Assembly: GCA_025194985.1 (NCBI GenBank)
Contig: JAOANE010000026.1
Span: 1-21,461, forward strand
Reading direction: 5' to 3'
DNA: 21,461 nucleotides
From: Regnicoccus frigidus
Lineage (GTDB): Bacteria > Cyanobacteriota > Cyanobacteriia > PCC-6307 > Cyanobiaceae
Within the stretch, counting starts at the first letter, position 1, and each line of letters begins with the position of its first letter. The notes below the pieces were generated by a model that made no database searches, had not been told where the DNA came from, and was given only the letters and a program-made list of their open reading frames with translations. This document shows positions 1 through 6,853 of the stretch, in pieces. Both the position numbers and the translations under genes were made by a program.

Positions 1-6
1 AGCCAC

Positions 7-567
7 TCACGCCGCCGACACCCGGCGAATCTCCGAGCAGAAGGACGCTGAAGCGGCACTGTCATCCGCGTTGTGCTCGACGCTGCTGCGCAACCGCAGG
101 TTCGGCTTGGTGAACCAGATCCGCTCCTTCCACTGCCTGCCACCCCGTTCGCCGCTGAGCTCCAGGCTGCCGTCAGTCCAAAGCTGCCAATGGCCCAGTA
201 GTGGCGCTTGCGCCTCCGTTCCGGCGTTGCCCTCTTCTTCGCTGAGGCGACCATCGACCTGGAACACGAGCCGCTGGCTTGTTCCGGTGGGAGCGGTCAC
301 CAGCAGGCTGCCTAGTGTGGCGGGAGAGCGGGACGGTTCGAAGCTCACCACCACGTCGCCCCTTTCACTGCTGTGCCAGGCGTCATCGTCGCCAGGGCCA
401 GACGTGCTGGAGTCAGGCGGGGCCGTCTCCGGGGTGGGGGAGGTCGAGAACTGACTGCGCAGACCCATCCACTGGCCCGCACAGAGTTCCAGGAAGGCCG
501 GCAACGTGGTGGGGGGAAAACTGGGTGAGGAGCCGGTCACGGCAGAGCCAGGCTGAGAAGCCCCCAT
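7..567 (-). CDS. CpcS/CpeS-family phycobiliprotein lyase-like protein
   Basis: Members of this family are lipocalin-fold chromophore lyases that attach phycobilins to cysteines of phycobiliproteins. About 186 residues, close to the family's usual length. An N-terminal segment FLELCAGQWMGLRSQF (25-40) matches the family's opening strand. The most diagnostic part is the C-terminal block KERIWFTKPNLRLRSS (147-162), followed by SFCSEIR (175-181). Residues 41-69 form a Ser/Pro/Asp-rich stretch that looks like a linker or a diverged loop. I placed the start at the ATG at 567 because it lies just past the era stop (16-base gap); reading further upstream would run into era. No clear Shine-Dalgarno precedes it, so coupling to era is likely. 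Family is confident; subgroup (CpcS, CpcU, CpeS, CpeU) and bilin specificity cannot be told from sequence alone, so no symbol is given. Non-lyase homologues are possible. Confidence 0.75.
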   Translation of the reverse strand: MGASQPGSAVTGSSPSFPPTTLPAFLELCAGQWMGLRSQFSTSPTPETAPPDSSTSGPGDDDAWHSSERGDVVVSFEPSRSPATLGSLLVTAPTGTSQRLVFQVDGRLSEEEGNAGTEAQAPLLGHWQLWTDGSLELSGERGGRQWKERIWFTKPNLRLRSSVEHNADDSAASASFCSEIRRVSAA

Positions 568-583
568 CCTGCAGGAGCCAGGC

Positions 584-1531
584 TCAGTCGCCGCTGTAAC
601 CCAGCTCGGCCAGCCGCGAGGCACTGCGCCGCCAGTTGGGCACCACCTTGACGAACAACTCCAGATAAACCGGCCCGTCGAAGACCTTCTCCATCTGATG
701 GCGGGCGCCCGTGCCGATCTGCTTCAGCATCGACCCGCCCTTGCCGATCAGGATGCCCTTCTGGCTGGATCGCTCCACCAGCACCGTGGCCAGCACGGCG
801 GTGCGCTTGCCATCTTCAACGATCCGCTCCACCTGCACAGCCACCGAATGGGGCACCTCCTCGCGCGTGTGGGTGAGCACCTGCTCGCGAATCAGCTCGG
901 CGAGCAGCAGCTGCTCGGGCTGATCGCTGACAGTGTCGCTGGGATAGAGGTAGGGGCCGAGGGGCAGCTGGGCGGCCAGGGCGTCAACCAGCTCCAGGCA
1001 GCCCGCCCCGGTGCTTGCACTGCAATCGATCTGGGCCGCGTTGAGTCCATGCTCCTCGAGCAGTTCGGCATAGCTGTTCTGCAGGGAAACGGCGGCGGCG
1101 GGATCAACGAGATCCTGCTTGTTGCGCGCCACCAACACCGGAGCCCGGCCATGCTGGAGGAGTTGGACGATGAAGGCGTCGCCGCGCCCGGCCGGCTCAC
1201 TGCCATCCACAAGCAACAGCACCACGTCGACTTCACCGATGGCACCGCGGGCACTTTTGACCAGCCGCTCGCCCAATAAGTGGTGAGGTTTGTGGATGCC
1301 AGGGGTGTCCAGCAGCACCAGCTGGGCGGCGGGGGTGGTGAGAATCGCCCGCAGCCGGTTGCGGGTGGTCTGGGGCACCGGGGAGGTGATCGCCACCTTC
1401 TCGCCCACCAACTGGTTGAGCAGGGTCGACTTGCCCACATTCGGCCGACCGATCAGGGCGACGAAGCCAGAGCGGAAGCCATCGGGAGCGCTATCGATCA
1501 TGCCGGGCCCCGGCGGCATTGGGTTTTGCAT
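584..1531 (-). CDS. era: GTPase Era
   Basis: Era is a GTPase that binds the 3' end of 16S rRNA and assists 30S subunit assembly. With the start at 1531 it has 315 residues, normal for the family. Visible motifs: G1 GRPNVGKS (28-35), G3 DTPG (75-78), G4 NKQD (137-140), and a C-terminal KH domain with IGKGGSMLKQIG followed by the typical VKVVPNWR stretch. The frame stays open far upstream, but that extension runs antisense through the neighbouring plus-strand gene and is not Era-like. ATGs at 1501 (305 residues) and 1564 (326 residues) are alternatives. The lyase-like gene follows after 16 bases, so the two are probably co-transcribed. The promoter must lie in or near the start of the divergent gene. 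Confidence 0.96.
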   Translation of the reverse strand: MQNPMPPGPGMIDSAPDGFRSGFVALIGRPNVGKSTLLNQLVGEKVAITSPVPQTTRNRLRAILTTPAAQLVLLDTPGIHKPHHLLGERLVKSARGAIGEVDVVLLLVDGSEPAGRGDAFIVQLLQHGRAPVLVARNKQDLVDPAAAVSLQNSYAELLEEHGLNAAQIDCSASTGAGCLELVDALAAQLPLGPYLYPSDTVSDQPEQLLLAELIREQVLTHTREEVPHSVAVQVERIVEDGKRTAVLATVLVERSSQKGILIGKGGSMLKQIGTGARHQMEKVFDGPVYLELFVKVVPNWRRSASRLAELGYSGD

Positions 1532-1562
1532 ACGCTCAACAGTGACAGCCTGACCCGTCACC

Positions 1563-2105
1563 ATGTCGATGTCATCGCCCCAGAGTGCCTCCACCGCCAA
1601 GGTCCCTGACTTTGCCGAAGCGATGGAGATCGCCAACCATTGGCTGGGGCTCTGGGAGAACGGTGAACTGAGCGATGAGGTGATCGCCGATCGGGTCGGG
1701 GAGTTGGTGGCCAGCCGAGACGGCGCCCGCGGCTTCTTCGTGGTCTCGCTGGCCGGAGACAGCGCCCTGATGGACCGGCTGCCGGAGGCCCTGGTGCTGC
1801 AACTGCGCATCGCTGGCGAAGCGGTGGTGGATCTCACAGCACGCAACCTGGCCATGAGCACGGCCATGGCGCAGCACCACGGCCGCAGCGGCGACAGTGA
1901 GCAACAGGACAAATCGCTGCGCGTCCAACGCCGTTGTCGGGATCTGTTGCGTGGGCTGGAACCGGGGGCTGTCAAGCAGAGGCTGGAAACGTTGCTGGCA
2001 GCCACCGGCGGCCAGGGGGAAGACGTGGGGTTCTTGAAGCGATGGGGCTACGACGAAGAACAGAAACAATCCATCGCGGTCGCCGTCCATTCTGTTGCCA
2101 CCTGA
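1563..2105 (+). CDS. conserved cyanobacterial protein of unknown function
   Basis: A soluble protein of 180 residues with no signal peptide or membrane segment and no catalytic motif I recognise. Best-defined regions are RDGARGFFVVSLAGDSALMD (52-71), DLTARNLAMSTAMAQHH (90-106), and the C-terminal FLKRWGYDEEQKQSI (157-171). This pattern resembles, from memory, an unnamed family of cyanobacterial proteins with GFFV, NLAMSTAM and RWGYD motifs; that resemblance needs a search. Starts are possible at 1563 or 1569 (ATG TCG ATG); I took the first. It is divergent from era, with only 31 bases between the two chosen starts, and convergent with fcl. The full-length protein-like composition and recognisable conserved blocks make it a real gene; its function is unknown. 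Confidence 0.82.
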   Translation: MSMSSPQSASTAKVPDFAEAMEIANHWLGLWENGELSDEVIADRVGELVASRDGARGFFVVSLAGDSALMDRLPEALVLQLRIAGEAVVDLTARNLAMSTAMAQHHGRSGDSEQQDKSLRVQRRCRDLLRGLEPGAVKQRLETLLAATGGQGEDVGFLKRWGYDEEQKQSIAVAVHSVAT

Positions 2106-2147
2106 TCGCTGAGATGAGGCCCTCGATCGATGGCCAGGAAGCCAAGT

Positions 2148-3152
2148 TCAGCCACGAACGGATGGCCCGTCGGTGGCAACCCTGAGGGCATAGGCCTGGG
2201 CGGTCTGGCGCAGGCCTTCGGCCAGGGGAATGCGGGCCTTCCAGCCGAGGGCCGCCAGCTTGCTGACGTCGAGTTGTTTTTTCGGGGTGCCATCGGGCTT
2301 GCTCGTGTCCCAGATGATCTCGCCCTGGTAGCCCACGGCTTCGGCCACCATCCCTGCTAACTGCCGGATCGATAAATCCAGGCCGGTGCCCACGTTGAGG
2401 AACTGCAGCGGATCGGGATCGGCCGCGGTGATCGCCGGCTGCCAGCGCTCCAGGCAGAACAGCGCCGCATCAGCCAGATCATCCACATGCAGAAACTCCC
2501 GCAGCGGGCTGCCGCTGCCCCAGCAGGTGACACGCGCCGCAGCGGCTTGCCTGGCCTCTTGGAAGCGGCGAATCAGGGCCGGCAGCACATGGCTGTTGGT
2601 GGGGTGGTAGTTATCGCCAGGGCCATAGAGATTGGTGGGCATCAGGCTGATCGCATCAAAGCCGTGCTGCTGGCGCAGGGCCCGGCAGAGTTCGATGCCG
2701 GCGATCTTGGCGATCGCATACCAGGCGTTGGTGGGCTCCAGCGGCCCGGTGAGCAGTGATTCCTCGGCGATCGGCTGGGGGGCGAATTTCGGGTAGATGC
2801 AGCTGCTGCCGAGAAACAACAGCCGGCGCGCCCCATGGCGCCAGGCGTTCTCGATCACATGGTTCTGGATCTTCAGGTTCTCGAGCAGGAAGTCGGCGGG
2901 GTAGGTGCTGTTGGCAAGGATCCCGCCCACCTTGGCTGCCGCCAGCACCACCACATCGGGGCGATTCGCGGCGAACCAGACATCAACGGCCAGCGGATCG
3001 AGTAGGTCAAGCTCGTCGCGCCCGGCCATCAACAGGTTGGCGTACCCCCTGGCGGCAAGGGCCCGGCAGATGGCACTCCCCGCCATGCCCCGATGACCGG
3101 CCACAAAGATGCGGTCGTCCTGTTGGATCAGGGGCATTGTTGACAGGCTCAT
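2148..3152 (-). CDS. fcl: GDP-L-fucose synthase
   Basis: Catalyses epimerisation at C3 and C5 and NADPH-dependent reduction of GDP-4-keto-6-deoxy-D-mannose to GDP-L-fucose in the cytoplasm, feeding surface polysaccharide or glycan synthesis. Extended SDR family, 334 residues, normal length. The N-terminal nucleotide-binding loop is GHRGMAGSAI (19-28); the active site has GSSCIYP (115-121) and Y145-x3-K149 in NAWYAIAKIAG; NSHVLPALIRRF (186-197) carries the conserved histidine of the family. The ATG at 3152 overlaps the gmd stop by 4 bases (ATGA), so translation is probably coupled. An ATG at residue 6 is an alternative start. It supplies the second step after Gmd; no fucosyltransferase lies in the window. 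Confidence 0.96.
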   Translation of the reverse strand: MSLSTMPLIQQDDRIFVAGHRGMAGSAICRALAARGYANLLMAGRDELDLLDPLAVDVWFAANRPDVVVLAAAKVGGILANSTYPADFLLENLKIQNHVIENAWRHGARRLLFLGSSCIYPKFAPQPIAEESLLTGPLEPTNAWYAIAKIAGIELCRALRQQHGFDAISLMPTNLYGPGDNYHPTNSHVLPALIRRFQEARQAAAARVTCWGSGSPLREFLHVDDLADAALFCLERWQPAITAADPDPLQFLNVGTGLDLSIRQLAGMVAEAVGYQGEIIWDTSKPDGTPKKQLDVSKLAALGWKARIPLAEGLRQTAQAYALRVATDGPSVRG

Positions 3153-4264
3153 GAGCGCAACAGGGCCGGCGGATTCTCCATCGAGCCCACCACCGTGAAA
3201 CCTTCACGGCGGAGGGTGGCCTCCTTGGCGGCGTCCTGCTGGTCCGCGGCCACCATCTCAGCCACCAGTTCTTCCAGGGTGGTGGTCGGCGTCCAGCCCA
3301 ACTTTTCGCGGGCCTTGGTGGGATCACCCAGCAGGGTTTCCACCTCCGCAGGACGGAAATAGCGCGGGTCGATGCGCACCACCTGGGCACCGCTATCGGC
3401 GCGGTGCCCGGTTTCGCCCAGGCCCTCACCCCGCCACTCGATGCCACCCCAGCCCATCTCCAGGGCACAGAGCTCAATGAAACGGCGCACGCTCTCCTGG
3501 CGGCCGGTGGCAATCACGAAATCCTCAGGGGCCTGCTGCTGCAGCATCCGCCACTGCATCTCGACGTAATCCCTGGCGTGGCCCCAGTCGCGCAGCGAAT
3601 CGAGATTGCCCATGAACAGGCATTGATCCAGTCCGGCGGCGATCCGCGCCAGGCCACGGCTGATCTTGCGGGTCACGAAGGTTTCGCCGCGCCGCGGGCT
3701 TTCGTGGTTGAACAGGATGCCGTTACAGGCATACATCCCGTAGGCCTCGCGGTAATTCACCGTGATCCAGTAGGCATAGAGCTTGGCGACGCCATAGGGG
3801 CTCCGTGGATAAAAGGGAGTGGTCTCCTTCTGGGGGGTCTCCTGCACCAGGCCGTAAAGCTCGCTGGTGCTCGCCTGATAAATGCGGGTTTTCGATGTGA
3901 GCCCCAGGATTCTCACGGCCTCGAGGATCCGCAGCGTGCCCAGGGCATCGCTGTTGGCGGTGTATTCCGGGCTCTCAAAGCTCACCGCCACATGGCTCTG
4001 GGCACCGAGGTTGTAGATCTCATCGGGCTGCACCTGCTGCACGATCCGGATCAGATTGGTGGAATCGGTGAGATCGCCGTAATGCAGCACCAATCGGGGA
4101 TCACTTTCATGCGGATCCTGGTAGAGATGATCGATGCGGCTGGTGTTGAAGCTGCTGGCCCGCCGCTTGATGCCATGAACCTGATAGCCCTTATCAAGCA
4201 GCAACTCGGCAAGATAGCTGCCGTCCTGGCCTGTGATTCCTGTGATCAGAGCGGTTTTGGTCAT
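3149..4264 (-). CDS. gmd: GDP-mannose 4,6-dehydratase
   Basis: Converts GDP-D-mannose to GDP-4-keto-6-deoxy-D-mannose, the first committed step to GDP-L-fucose or GDP-rhamnose-type sugars. Extended SDR protein of 371 residues, matching bacterial Gmd. It has the Rossmann glycine motif TGITGQDG (8-15), the active-site segment STSELYG (132-138), and Y157-x3-K161 in YPRSPYGVAKLYAYW. NHESPRRGETFVTRKI (186-201) is typical of Gmd. It is the first gene of a two-gene operon with fcl (4-base overlap). A candidate promoter lies at 4295-4322, between this gene and the terminator of the upstream operon, so the pair seems to be its own transcription unit. Confidence 0.97.
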   Translation of the reverse strand: MTKTALITGITGQDGSYLAELLLDKGYQVHGIKRRASSFNTSRIDHLYQDPHESDPRLVLHYGDLTDSTNLIRIVQQVQPDEIYNLGAQSHVAVSFESPEYTANSDALGTLRILEAVRILGLTSKTRIYQASTSELYGLVQETPQKETTPFYPRSPYGVAKLYAYWITVNYREAYGMYACNGILFNHESPRRGETFVTRKISRGLARIAAGLDQCLFMGNLDSLRDWGHARDYVEMQWRMLQQQAPEDFVIATGRQESVRRFIELCALEMGWGGIEWRGEGLGETGHRADSGAQVVRIDPRYFRPAEVETLLGDPTKAREKLGWTPTTTLEELVAEMVAADQQDAAKEATLRREGFTVVGSMENPPALLRS

Positions 4265-4294
4265 GCGCTGCCTGCCTGGCTGAAGAAGGGGTGA

Positions 4295-4322
4295 AGGGTA
4301 ACGGGACCGAAGACTGAGTCAA
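4295..4322 (-). promoter_or_regulatory. candidate sigma-70-type promoter for gmd-fcl
   Basis: On the minus strand TTGACT (4317-4322) is followed after 16 bases by TACCCT (4295-4300). Transcription would start near 4288, about 24 bases ahead of the gmd ATG. It sits directly after the terminator of the preceding operon, where a new promoter is expected. The -10 is a weak match. Confidence 0.4.
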
Positions 4323-4327
4323 GCCAT

Positions 4328-4353
4328 AAAAAAGCCAGAGCCGAAGCTCTGGC
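4328..4353 (-). terminator. intrinsic terminator of the Bax-inhibitor-1 gene / ftn2-ffh-rpsP-phoH run
   Basis: Perfect 8-bp stem GCCAGAGC / GCTCTGGC (4334-4341 with 4346-4353) around a 4-base loop, read as TTCG on the minus strand. Six T's follow on that strand (4328-4333). It begins 25 bases after the stop codon of the gene ending at 4378. This is the classic stem, UUCG loop and U-tract layout. Confidence 0.92.
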
Positions 4354-4377
4354 GATGCTACTTCTCTAGCAAAGAAT

Positions 4378-5106
4378 TCAGTTGCGACGACCGCCGCCGT
4401 TGAGAGCGATGATCAGACGCAGAATGAAGATGAACAGATTGATATAGGTGAGATACATGCCAAGGGCACCGGCCAGGTATTGGTCGTCGTTGTAGGTGCG
4501 CGGCATCGTGTAGAAATCGACGAAAGCGGCCCCCACAAACAGAACGGTGCCGAAGCCGGCAATCAGCAGTTCAAAACTGTTGCCGCCAAAACCCGGGATG
4601 AAGATGCCACCGACGATCTGAACCACCATCGCAATCAGCAGACCAACGATGCCCAGCCCCACCACGCCACTGAGGGCCTGGCCGAGGCTGTCGCTCATGT
4701 TGCGGCCCACGATCGAGGCAATCACAAAGGTGATGCCGGTGGCCAGGGCTGCCGTGCCGATCGCACCGATGCCGGCCGTGCCGATCGCCATCGCCACGAT
4801 GCCGCTGAGCGTGAAGCCGGTGATCAGGCTGTAGGCCGCCAGGATCGGCAGAGCCGTGCCGTTGTTGCCTTTCATCGCCGCGTTCTGCGCCACGAAGAAG
4901 AGAACGAAGTTGCCGATCAGGGCCACCCAGAACAGAGGCATGAAGATCGGGTTGCCGATCAACGACAGGCCACCGATCACACCAGCGGCGGTGAGCACCA
5001 TGCCGCCGCCCACATAGGGCAGGGCCTTGTTGACCACGTTGGGGCCCACAAGGGCACCCTGTTGGGCCTCGCGGATCGCTTCCTGGAAATTGCTGCTGGC
5101 CGGCAT
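4378..5106 (-). CDS. Bax inhibitor-1/YccA family membrane protein
   Basis: An integral membrane protein of 242 residues with about seven hydrophobic segments (roughly 34-52, 55-73, 85-107, 112-133, 143-165, 178-197, 215-236), matching BI-1/YccA/TMBIM topology. Family members are linked to calcium leak or to control of membrane proteases; the role in cyanobacteria is not established. The final helix MYLTYINLFIFILRLI (217-232) aligns with the family's YLDxxNLFxxxLR signature, but the aspartate is replaced by threonine (T220). The partner aspartate in VDFYTMPRT is present (D197). It lies 62 bases after phoH and is followed by a strong terminator, so it probably ends that operon. The N-terminus is soluble and polar, without a cleavable signal. 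Confidence 0.88.
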   Translation of the reverse strand: MPASSNFQEAIREAQQGALVGPNVVNKALPYVGGGMVLTAAGVIGGLSLIGNPIFMPLFWVALIGNFVLFFVAQNAAMKGNNGTALPILAAYSLITGFTLSGIVAMAIGTAGIGAIGTAALATGITFVIASIVGRNMSDSLGQALSGVVGLGIVGLLIAMVVQIVGGIFIPGFGGNSFELLIAGFGTVLFVGAAFVDFYTMPRTYNDDQYLAGALGMYLTYINLFIFILRLIIALNGGGRRN

Positions 5107-5168
5107 GGCTCAAGATTCGAACTCCCTTATCCTGCCAGCGCCGCCGGGCCGAGGGAGTGTGGATCTCC

Positions 5169-6185
5169 CTATCTGGGGCCCTCACGGGGCGGCTGCCTTG
5201 GCTCTTCGCCATGGCGTTCGGCATCCAGTCGGGCGTAGGCCTGCACGACCCGCTGAACCAGCGGATGGCGCACCACATCGGCGACCGTCAGGGTGCAGAT
5301 CGCCACGCCCTCGACCCCGTCGAGCACCCGGGCGGCCTCGCTGAGACCACTGACCTGGTGGGCAGGCAAGTCAACCTGGCTGGGATCGCCTGTCACCACC
5401 ATCCGCGAGTTCTCCCCCAGGCGGGTGAGCACCATGCGCATCTGGGCGGCCGTGGTGTTCTGTGCTTCATCCACGATCACGAACGCATCAGCCAGGGTGC
5501 GTCCCCGCATGTAGGCCAGCGGCGCCACCTCGATCACACCCCTCTCCAGCATCCCTGTGGTGCGGTCGGCTCCCAGCAGACTGTGCAGGGCGTCGTACAG
5601 AGGTCGCAGGTAGGGATCCACCTTCTGCTGCAGGTCACCGGGAAGGAAACCCAAGCGCTCGCCAGCTTCCACAGCCGGCCGGGTGAGGATCAACCTTTCG
5701 ACACGGCGTTCATTCAGCATGCGCACGGCCTGGACCGTGGCCAGCAAGGTTTTGCCACTGCCTGCCGGTCCCAGGGCCAGGGTGAGGTCGTGCTGCTCGA
5801 TCGCCTCCACGTAGGCCCGCTGACCCAGGGTGCGAGGCCGCAACAACTTGCCACTCAAGCTGCGGGCCAGCACACGCTTGCCGAGCGCACGGTGCTCCTC
5901 GCCGCTGCCGGAATCGAGAGCCGCCAGGGCCGTCTGCAGATCCATCTGACCCACCGACTGGCCCTCCAGCCAGAGCGGACGGATCAACTCCACAAGAGCA
6001 GAAGCCCGCTCGAGTTGCTCAGCCTGCCCTTGGATCACCAGCTGCAGGCCACGCAAAACCAGGGAAGCGCCCGTGAGGGCCTCCAGGCGATGGAGGGTGG
6101 CTTCGGCCTCCCCAGCCAAGGCTAGAGCCGAAGCTTGATCGGGGAGATCGATCACAAACGAATGGACGCGTTCTGCCCCGGCCAT
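5169..6185 (-). CDS. phoH: PhoH family ATPase
   Basis: PhoH-like proteins are P-loop ATPases related to the helicase core; many carry RNA-linked roles, but the physiological substrate is unclear. With the ATG at 6185 the protein has 338 residues. Walker A is GPAGSGKT (139-146) in LTLALGPAGSGKTLLATVQA, and Walker B is VIVDEAQN (236-243). TRPAVEAGERLGFLPGDLQ (168-186) and VVTGDPSQVDLP (263-274) are typical PhoH blocks. The first ~95 residues are the family's N-terminal domain. A TTG at 6200, overlapping the rpsP stop by 4 bases, could be used instead and would add five residues. No obvious Shine-Dalgarno precedes either start, so coupling to rpsP is likely. Confidence 0.94.
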   Translation of the reverse strand: MAGAERVHSFVIDLPDQASALALAGEAEATLHRLEALTGASLVLRGLQLVIQGQAEQLERASALVELIRPLWLEGQSVGQMDLQTALAALDSGSGEEHRALGKRVLARSLSGKLLRPRTLGQRAYVEAIEQHDLTLALGPAGSGKTLLATVQAVRMLNERRVERLILTRPAVEAGERLGFLPGDLQQKVDPYLRPLYDALHSLLGADRTTGMLERGVIEVAPLAYMRGRTLADAFVIVDEAQNTTAAQMRMVLTRLGENSRMVVTGDPSQVDLPAHQVSGLSEAARVLDGVEGVAICTLTVADVVRHPLVQRVVQAYARLDAERHGEEPRQPPREGPR

Positions 6186-6196
6186 GGGGCGAGCGC

Positions 6197-6619
6197 TCAA
6201 GCTTCGGCGACGGCAGGTTCGGGTTCAGGCTCAGCTGCTTTGGCTTCAGCGGCGGCGGCCTCGGCAGCGGCTTCTTGGGCAGCAGCCTTGGCGTCCGCAG
6301 CTTCCTTGGCCGCGGCTTTGATCACGGCTTCACGAGCGGCAGCCTGCTTGGCCTTGCCGACGGTTTCACCGGGACGAATGGTTCGCTCGATCAAGCCACC
6401 TTTCTCCAACAAGGAGCGCACGGTGTCGGTGGGTTGGGCGCCTTGGCTGAGACGCACCCGGATCGCTTCGGTGTTCAACCGGGTCTCCTTGGTGCGGGGG
6501 TTGTAGAAGCCCAGCTCTTCGAGCGGACGGCCATCCCGGCGGGAGGTGCTGTTGGTGACGACCAAGCGGAAGCTTGCTTCACGCTTTTTGCCGAACCGCT
6601 TCAGGCGGAGCTTGATCAT
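6197..6619 (-). CDS. rpsP: 30S ribosomal protein S16 with Ala/Glu-rich tail
   Basis: A component of the small ribosomal subunit needed for 30S assembly. Residues 1-85 contain the whole S16 fold: MIKLRLKRFGKKREASFRLV at the start, then RDGRPLEELGFYNPR (28-42) and the QPTDTVRSLLEKGGL stretch (62-76). After that comes a tail of about 55 residues dominated by Ala, Glu and Lys, ending in EPEPEPAVAEA, so the protein has 140 residues against about 80-90 for many bacteria. The tail is probably an exposed helix or disordered extension. The gene sits between ffh and phoH, and its stop abuts or overlaps the phoH start. Its own ATG overlaps the stop of a short upstream reading frame (ATGA), discussed in the findings. 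Confidence 0.97.
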   Translation of the reverse strand: MIKLRLKRFGKKREASFRLVVTNSTSRRDGRPLEELGFYNPRTKETRLNTEAIRVRLSQGAQPTDTVRSLLEKGGLIERTIRPGETVGKAKQAAAREAVIKAAAKEAADAKAAAQEAAAEAAAAEAKAAEPEPEPAVAEA

Positions 6620-6745
6620 TGAGACGGAGTCAGTTGGCTTCCAAACCGAGATCCTACCGCGACACCCCCTGGCCTTGGACGCGTGAGCCCGTGGGCGGAG
6701 GACGCAAAGGAACAGGAGAAGTAGAATTTAGCCATCAAGATTTGA

Positions 6746-6790
6746 AGTTTTTTATAATCAGGAGCGGTCGTTTCAGCAGTGATTTTTGAT
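6746..6790 (-). promoter_or_regulatory. AT-rich candidate promoter ahead of rpsP-phoH
   Basis: This is the most AT-rich patch of the ffh-rpsP gap. On the minus strand it contains GATTATAAAAAAC (TATAAA at 6751-6756), a good -10-like element, with only weak -35-like sequence upstream (TGCTGA or CTGAAA). It would give rpsP a start independent of ffh. The 6620-6853 gap also holds a short GC-rich hairpin at 6826-6840 (GGCGGC / GCCGCC, 3-base loop) without a U-tract. Confidence 0.35.
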
Positions 6791-6853
6791 CGGATCGCCA
6801 ATCCGCGCGGCCTGGCACTGCTGCAGGCGGCTCAGCCGCCCACGCAGATGGGC

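Noticed and set aside
1531..2005. 158-residue N-terminal extension of Era
   Set aside because: It is antisense to the plus-strand conserved gene, is Ser/Arg-rich low-complexity sequence, and known Era proteins begin just before the G1 motif.
2710..2717. HIP1 octamer GCGATCGC
   Set aside because: I found one copy in 21 kb, inside fcl; this fits chance in GC-rich DNA and not HIP1 enrichment.
5107..5135. TTCGAATC sequence resembling a tRNA T-arm (minus strand, before the Bax-inhibitor-1 gene)
   Set aside because: The flanking bases do not form the 5-bp T stem, and there is no acceptor, D or anticodon arm at the right distance.
6826..6840. GGCGGC/GCCGCC hairpin just past the ffh stop as a terminator
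   Set aside because: Only 6 bp and no T run follows on the minus strand, so it is not a convincing intrinsic terminator.
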